From: Larix kaempferi
Taxonomy: Eukaryota; Streptophyta; Pinopsida; Pinales; Pinaceae
Length of the DNA: 64,000 bases
NCBI GenBank assembly: GCA_027924585.1
Contig: BSBM01000001.1
Span: forward strand, 55,632,501-55,696,500
Reading direction: 5' to 3'
A program made the translations under genes and the position numbers. Position 1 is the first letter of the stretch. Each line of letters starts with the position of its first letter. This document shows, piece by piece, positions 58,211-64,000 of this stretch. The notes beneath the pieces were generated by a model, which did not search any database, was not told where the DNA came from, and saw nothing but the letters and a program-made list of their open reading frames with translations.

Positions 58211-59547
58211 TCAGAAACATCCGAACTGGTAATGCAAGAAGACTTCAGGGAGAGGTGCATCAATCTCTGAAGGACTGATGGGATCGGTCGAAGATTGCAT
58301 TGATTTGATCGCTTCACTCTCCGAAGAAAGAGTGGGGTTGACCAAAGATTGCATTGGTTCAACCACTTCATCAACCAAAGGTTGATTAGGATGTTGGGAG
58401 TCTATAGACAATTCAGGAGCAGAGGATCCTTCAAACATGGACCACACTCTCCGCAACTCTGGAATTGTAGGGCACAAGTGAGTAAGGTGATCTCTCTTAC
58501 AAAGTTTACAAGGGAACTTTGGCTTGCGTCCTATAAGATTAGATTCCTTTACAACAACAATACTCTCAGCATGACTAGAATCGGCTGAAAGCTTGCCCCC
58601 AACATGACTTGCAATGGCTGGTTTCTCAGAAGCAGAATACTTTTGAACTAAGGACCACACTCTTTGCACTTCTAGAAGTACAGGGCACAAATAGGTCAGG
58701 TGGTCTCCCTTGCAAAACTTACAAGGGAACTTAAGCTTCTTTTTATTAGGTTTGTTGATGATGTCAACTTTCTCAGCATGAATTGCAGTGGATGATTTAG
58801 TGTCTCCAGTATGATTCACAGTAGCTGGTGACTTGTCATTAATATAACCATCAATGATCAATGACGCATCCTCAACATGACCATTAGTGGTTGAATACAT
58901 GCTTTCAGTATGATTTCCAATGACTGAAAGTTTGCTCCCAACATGACTCCATAGGCTGGGTAGGTGCCCCCAACATGACTTCCAGAGGCTGGGTGGGTGC
59001 CCCCAGCATGACTTCCAAAGGCTGGATGCATAGGTTTAGTATGATTTACAGTGACTGAGTGAGTTCCCCCAACATGACCTCCATAGGTTGGGTGGGTGCC
59101 CCCAGCATGACTTCCAGAGGCTGTGTGGCTACCCCCTTGCTTTGGCATCTTCTTCCTATTGTTCCTCCATCTATTCCTTTTAGATTGGTGGTTACTAGTA
59201 TTTCTACTTTCACCACATGAGGTAGGAGGAGAAGAAGATGTTACTGGCGAAGCAGGAATAGGGTTCTGATGCTCTTGATGTGAGGTGCTTACTTGAGAAG
59301 CATCAGGAGCATGCAAGGCGTTTGGAGTGGAAAACAACTAAACTGGTAGCCCTATAGTGAATCCCCTAAGATGCAAGGTAGCCATTAAGGGAGTACCAAT
59401 GTTCCCAATGAATGGAAAAGAAAAACAAGCCTCTTGAACATGGGTCCCTTGATTGGTGCTCACTGGTATGCTTTCCATAGTTTCTGATTCAACAGGCCAA
59501 AAATCTCTAAGGCCAACTAAAAACAAGTAGCACAAAGACCACACCAC
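58211..59547 (-). pseudogene. Gag-like protein with two zinc knuckles
   Basis: Minus strand. An N-terminal frame (59547-59338) is followed by a stop. A Ser/Pro-rich stretch leads to a basic patch (KRNRWRNNRKKMPKQGG near 59160). Then come 11-residue repeats of the type GSHAGGTHPAS (59130-58930). After a frame change near 58900 come two zinc knuckles 80 residues apart, CKFCKGDHLTYLC (near 58710) and CKLCKRDHLTHLC (near 58490), each followed by P...(L/V)WS. CCHC-like knuckles bind RNA in retroelement capsids. No typical capsid domain is seen upstream, which may lie in 59548-61500 in decayed form. Confidence 0.78.
58930..59135 (-). repeat. 33-bp coding repeat
   Basis: Five to six units of 'tgcccccagcatgacttcca' plus 13 bases, coding GSHAGGTHPAS-type units in the gag frame, with one deviating insert near 59030. 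Confidence 0.85.
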
Positions 59548-61562
59548 TAAAAAGGTCCTAGGTAATCCAAACCAGGAAAACAGATGCCTTCCAGAGGGAA
59601 GTCTGGGATTATTAGGGCCCAGAACTAACCAACGAAGGATGAAGAACAGTTACTCGGGGTCCACATATAGGTCCTCTGGGTGCAATCGTTTGAATCACCA
59701 AACCACCTTCCCAAATTTCTGTAGAGGGATTCCTCCCATGTTTGTCCTAGGTACAACAAAAATATCCTTCTGTCGTCACCTGTGTAGAGCCCTAGAGTCT
59801 GGATACTAAGGTTACCACCAATACGAAATAACTTGGGGGGTAGTCGTCAGCCTAGTCGGAATGCATGGGAAGGGTAGCAAAGCCCGAAATCCAAAAGCAC
59901 TTTAAAAGGCAGTAGTGGACCCCCGTACGCAAGTCAACTCTGGTTTATGGTTGATCGGAAAGTTAGGGGGTATCCTCAACAATTCCAATCATCCCCATTC
60001 TCATGCTTAACTCTAGTTTGAGTAGAGTATCCCACGACTATTTGATAGAGGTGGATTTACCTAATAGATAGTCGTATTACGATTGTTGAGTAATGAAGTC
60101 AATTTTGGGTGGTTTAAGGTGATTTAAACCCGAAATCCTAGCCTAAGCTAGTTGATGATGTGTATACCTAAAAAGAAAAATGTTGCTAGTTAATTTTATT
60201 AAGATTTCTTTTTAAAGGCTACTTTTTACTCAATAAGGGCAGTGCGGTGTGTGGAATTTTTTTGACAGAAAGCAAAGTGTGTAAAGAGATAATGCATTCA
60301 AATTCATGAAAGACTCTTTTCTTTTCGTTTATATTCTTTCAAAAACTAAAACTAGGCAATCCTAAATCAAATTTCTTTTTAATTTTCTTTTAAATTTCAA
60401 AGCAAAGCAAACTATGCTACTTCAAAACAATGATAAATCTTACTACTAAGCTACCGAATTCACTTTTTGTCTTTTCTGATAATTTTAAAAGAAAAATAAC
60501 TTGGAAAGGAGAAAGTAAGACCTAACGCAAAGTGTGAGTAAGACAAACAACCTAATGGATCAAAACAATCAAATCAAAAGACTTGAGAAAGACTCAACCT
60601 ACCAAGTTGTTTCAAAAGAAAAAAATCTGGGCTTGGAAACAAAGTGTAAAAGAAGCAAGAGAGATGCTCGTAATTGAAAGGGAGACCAAAAAACGATGCT
60701 CCTAAGCACCAAACCCTAAGAAAAACACTAATCCAAGCAAAGGAGTAGGTAAGCAAACCAAAAAGTGACCCTACCAACACACGGACTCAAAAGAAAATCT
60801 AAACTAGAAAGCTTTAACTTGCTTGGACTTAAATGAAAAGACAATCAGAAAGTATCTAGACCAAACAACCTTTCAAATCCACCCTAAGGACTTAAACTGG
60901 GATCAAACCCTAACAAAAGGACAAGACACAGTCAAAGCATTCTAATGTTGCCACAAACAACAAACATTAAGAACGCAGGTTTGTATGACTGCAACAAGCA
61001 TCTAGGGCAAGAAAAAGTGCAGCTATGTCTAATAGAGAGCAATGCGCAACCTTCAAAAGTGTTAAAAACAATAAAGACACCTTAAACAAGTACTGAAGCA
61101 AGTAAAGATAAACTAAAGGACTTCAGAGAGGCAAACAAGACTCAAAAGAGACATAAAAGTCTTAGGGGTCAGTCAAGGACGCAAAACAAAAGGCTGGAAG
61201 TGAAACCAAACAAATGGAAATCAAACCCTAATAGAGAACTTAAAGTTATAGTAAAATGCACTACTGTTTAGTACAAAAACCAGTGCACACTAGGAAAGAT
61301 GCGCTACTGTGCATTGGACAAAGCAGCGTTCATCAGACAAAATGCACTACTGTATGTAGGGTAAACCAACACACAAAGCTGATAAGCAAACATAAAAGCT
61401 TTGCAGTAGTGGACTAAGATGAGTCTAGACAGAAAGAATAGGCAACAATGACCTATAAGGCCTCTCAAAGAACAAATAGACTGAAATTGACTGGAAGAAA
61501 AACCTAACAAGGTCTCCTAGAGCAGAAAAACAACTGGTTACTCCTCAACAGAGTTGCCCGAA
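59548..61562 (-). other. Nested element 5' internal region
   Basis: Leader side of the minus-strand element, next to its 5' LTR. On the minus strand the LTR is followed by TTCGGGCAACTCTGTTGAGG, which should include the primer site; I do not assign the tRNA. The rest is A-rich on + without a recognisable domain. 'gcactactgt' recurs at 61258-61350. Confidence 0.55.
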
Positions 61563-62530
61563 TGTTTTGCAGGATTAATACCATATAGTGAGGAGAAGAC
61601 ACTACCAACTTGGGTGGGGTGACAGGTAAATAAATTCATTGCATTGCATTTAGTTCGTACAAATGAAAGAGATCAAGATATCGAAAGATGTACCTTTTTT
61701 CGATGGCTAATCCTAGCTTTCGCTTGGTCTTCCACTTGATATTCCGCTATGATGAACCTACAACACAAAGGAAACATTCCTTGGCGTATCTTGACTGCAA
61801 TAAATATGATGAAATTGAAAGCAATTAAACATCAACTACAATCATATATTGAACCAAATGAACATACAATCTAATAGACATTTGATTTGGGACGGGAAGG
61901 GTATTTCCACCTTTTTACTGTCAAAGAAACATGAATCAGTACAAATATACCTAATCGGTCAAGATGCTTCTGCAACCGATTCTTGGGCTCCTTCTCTTCA
62001 CAATGACTTGGTAATTCCTCCAGCGTAACAACACTTAAAGCATTCATTCTAGGTTTCTCTCTCATGGATCCTCCTTGTATTTATGGAACAAGGTAGGCAG
62101 TTGAATTCAAGAGGTGGTTGAATTGGGAGGCTAGGGAAGTTGGAGAACCAACTTCAACTAATCCCAATTCGTAATCTTAATATATTTTTTGACTTCATCT
62201 TAAGATGTGCGCGGGTTTCTTACAACTAGAGTAGTGCACAGTATGCAACTCTTGTACTTTGCAACAAGCGTTTGCAACATTTTTTAAGGTGTGCGTCGGT
62301 TGTCCTTGAGTAAAGAAACACATATTTTGGTGAAGAGCACTGGTGTACTATGCAAAGAGTAGCGCACATGTTTTGAAATCAGTAGAAACAATAATATTTT
62401 TCAGCTGAAGAGTGTAGTTCCAACAGTAAGTCATCCAGGTCAACCTAGCTCTTCAATCCATGGTGTCCTTTTGTGTGATCAACAAAGCAATGTGATCATG
62501 GACGAATAAGTGCAGATTTGATCTATAACA
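61563..62530 (-). repeat. Nested element 5' LTR
   Basis: TGTTTTGCAGG...CTATAACA on +, partner of 55222-56174, adjacent to the ccatg duplication. Confidence 0.93.
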
Positions 62531-62950
62531 CCATGCAATGAAATACATCACTCAATTTCATAGCAACGGAGACCAAATTAATATATACTCACTTCCATGG
62601 ATGTTAATGGAGCAGCAAAGTAATGTTGTAAAAGAAGTCATCCGAAAAATTAAATTTCCCATCGGATTTTGTGCGAACATGAAGAATATCGTAACAAAGA
62701 ACAAAGAAAGGTGATTTTGCAGGGGTGAAAATGCATGATTGGCATGTCTTCATGAAGGTAATTATTATGGTATGCATATAATTTTTTTTTTTTTATTCCA
62801 TTGCATATTGTTGTTATTTTGTTTGTCTACTATTTGTTTAAAAAATGAAACGATTTGTATATTGTTACAGTATGTTCTACCTCTCTCTCTCCCAGAAAAC
62901 TTCAAAAACAATGTCAAACAAGTTATATATAATCTTGGGAAATAAATGAG

Positions 62951-63180
62951 GTAAGTACCATTTTTTTGCATGTTCTTAGTGTTTGTTTAAATCATGATCG
63001 TAGAACTTATATTTGATTTTTGTGCACTAATTCATGTTATGTAATATAATGTTTTTTTGTTAAATCTTGTGATTGTTTTGCGTCACTTGTAGATCGTTGT
63101 AACATAGTTATGATGTTGTTATTGTTATTAATTAAATGTAATTACATGTTTCTTATACGAGGAGACATTATTGGCTATGA
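62951..63180. other. Possible CACTA intron, then junction to P450 copy C
   Basis: Starts with a donor gtaagtacc after the last transposase exon. It is T-rich like an intron, and I see no further transposase exon or CACTA terminus before the P450 homology starts near 63180. Confidence 0.5.
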
Positions 63181-64000
63181 GGAAATCAATGCTAGAATAG
63201 TAAGACTGACTTGCCATCTCCAAGGATTGAATTTGTATCGACTTTCATAAAAGTCCTCATCCAAGTGAATGGATCTCAAGTATGTGAACCACACACCATC
63301 CTTCTGAAATGAAGTGGCCTAAACCAAACAAAAAAAATCAAATAAGCTTATGAAAATTCATTACAAAAGTTCATGTGAGTTCATCAAAGAAAATACTCGA
63401 ATTAGAAATAAATTGGGCACCTTTAATCTCCGCGTCTTGCAATGCTTTCCGCATCACACCAGTTATGATCTTTCCCATTCATAAAGTCTCAGTTATCAAC
63501 TGATAATTATTATGTAGAAATCATGAGATTCTCAGTTACATTTTAACACACGATTGATGCTTTAAACCTAAACCTGAGTTTCCATGAAACTTCGGGAGAT
63601 GGGTTAGGGACTCAGACATCACTTTTTGAAATAAGAGACTTGGGTAAGTGGGTACTATGTATATTTAAATTTTAATAATTATAAATTTATAAATTATAAT
63701 ACATATGAAATTTAAATCATTTTCACAATACATATATATTCATGTGGATCCATATGACTCCAAACCATTATATATAAATATGCAAAGTTTCTCATGTATA
63801 TAGAAAGGGTGTATACAACTAAAAAAATAGCAAGTGCAATCCATATCAGACCCAAATATACATAAACAAAGAGACTAAATTGAATATAGTGTCCAAAAAA
63901 CTTCATGCTATAACAAATAATTACATATAAAATCCTTTCCTATATTGGATCCTATTCATCAATAAAACCCTGTGCCCCCTCCTCTAGGATCTAGCCCTTT
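63181..64000 (-). pseudogene. CYP90-like cytochrome P450 fragment, copy C
   Basis: Minus-strand exons 63499-63421 (ITETL*MGKIITGVMRKALQ, ExxR Arg codon changed to a stop) and 63318-63210 (DGVWFTYLRSIHLDEDFYES, then the intact KFNPWRWQ), with a 102-bp intron. Upstream intron DNA runs to the window edge and matches 20640-21120 inverted. The heme exon is missing: homology stops about 30 bp after the FNPWRWQ exon. It is the best-preserved copy of these two exons, but the missing exon and the stop make it non-functional. It adjoins CACTA transposase sequence. Confidence 0.78.

Larger units (their letters stand above)
55222..62530 (-). mobile_element. Gag-protease-only LTR element nested in the CACTA
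   Basis: 7.3 kb element with LTRs 55222-56174 (953 bp) and 61563-62530 (968 bp) and a perfect 5-bp target duplication ccatg (55217-55221 and 62531-62535). The minus-strand interior carries a gag-like region with two zinc knuckles and a retropepsin, but no RT, RNase H or integrase, so it must be moved in trans. It is the youngest-looking insertion on this side because its duplication is unchanged. Confidence 0.93.
52290..62950 (+). mobile_element. CACTA (En/Spm) DNA transposon, left end and transposase
   Basis: Begins with CACTACAAAATTTGAACCC, the terminal inverted repeat form of the CACTA superfamily. Subterminal repeats (to about 52575) and a multi-exon TNP2-type transposase gene follow. 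It is interrupted at 55222-62530 by an LTR element. The right terminus (TTTGTAGTG form) is not found before the P450 copy at 63.2 kb, so it either lies beyond the window or was lost. It inserted into the copia-like element at 50807, close to its polypurine tract. Confidence 0.85.
52778..62950 (+). pseudogene. TNP2-like CACTA transposase
   Basis: Exons with mostly canonical borders: 52778-52992 (transposase-associated domain, CYCPCSQCRGFNRR...HCREHGH), 53105-53461 (acidic linker, LLSAILLIMNLKVMNG), 53631-54189 (LPRTYRDLSIIMKEIGMQYE; later GSAFRDMEEKW and FVEMRSVHLVCPIFVINN), 54342-54525 (EPLIDELLKLWNGI), 54661-54893 (GKFACPLCGPKIKS) and about 54985-55221 (IAHLFDTMHIGKNATETLW). The LTR element interrupts here; coding continues after its target duplication, 62536-62757 (IKFPIGFCANMKNI, KMHDWHVFMK) and 62871-62950. 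A frameshift and a stop in the 53631 exon (near 53745 and 53795) and the insertion inactivate it. This enzyme class cuts and moves CACTA elements. Confidence 0.88.

Overview
This is nuclear DNA from a large-genome seed plant. A gymnosperm (conifer-like) source is my best guess, because the window is almost all LTR retrotransposon, a brassinosteroid-type cytochrome P450 gene is stretched over about 15 kb by intron insertions, and a phenylpropanoid-reductase (PCBER/isoflavone-reductase type) exon is present. The taxon is an inference. No gene in the window looks intact; everything coding is a transposon remnant or a pseudogene.

Layout. 1-2.9 kb: the right end of an LTR abutting a decayed Ty3/gypsy gag-protease relic. 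3.5-6.1 kb: an LTR and internal end of a minus-strand element. 6.1-20.2 kb: a Ty1/copia element (Copia-1, +), with a 7.7 kb coding-free minus-strand LTR element of LARD type (tRNA-Asp primer site, 1006-bp LTRs) nested inside it. 20.2-23.4 kb and 34.9-37.2 kb: pieces of a CYP90-like P450. A minus-strand pseudogene has its 5' exons at 35.8-37.2 kb and its 3' exons at 22.4-23.1 kb, with about 11.5 kb of foreign DNA in one intron. A second, plus-strand copy of the 3' half lies at 20.2-21.7 kb and a third at 63.2-64 kb. The foreign DNA in the intron includes a 161-bp foldback element, a GGAGG minisatellite and a complete 8.3 kb Ty3/gypsy chromovirus (26.1-34.4 kb, minus) that landed in the minisatellite.

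37.9-38.5 kb: a tRNA-like pseudogene and an orphan PCBER-like exon. 39.6-45.5 kb: a second copia element (Copia-2, minus) that shares with Copia-1 both a non-coding block where integrase should be and tandem arrays after RNase H. 47.5-48.3 kb: an intronless casein-kinase-1 pseudogene. 49.5-50.8 kb: a solo LTR of the same family as positions 1-912. 50.8-52.3 kb: the 3' LTR of a minus-strand element whose body was interrupted by a CACTA (En/Spm) DNA transposon starting at 52,290. The CACTA transposase keeps a readable exon-intron structure and is itself interrupted at 55,222-62,530 by a minus-strand gag-protease-only LTR element with a perfect 5-bp target duplication (ccatg). Transposase exons resume at 62,531, and the third P450 copy follows from 63.2 kb.

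The sequence therefore reads as a stack of insertions into insertions, with P450 gene pieces as the main non-transposon content. The points most worth a second look are the split and multiplied P450, the coding-free LARD that retains a short relic of a gypsy pol C-terminus, the integrase-replacing block shared by two copia elements, and the foldback hairpin.
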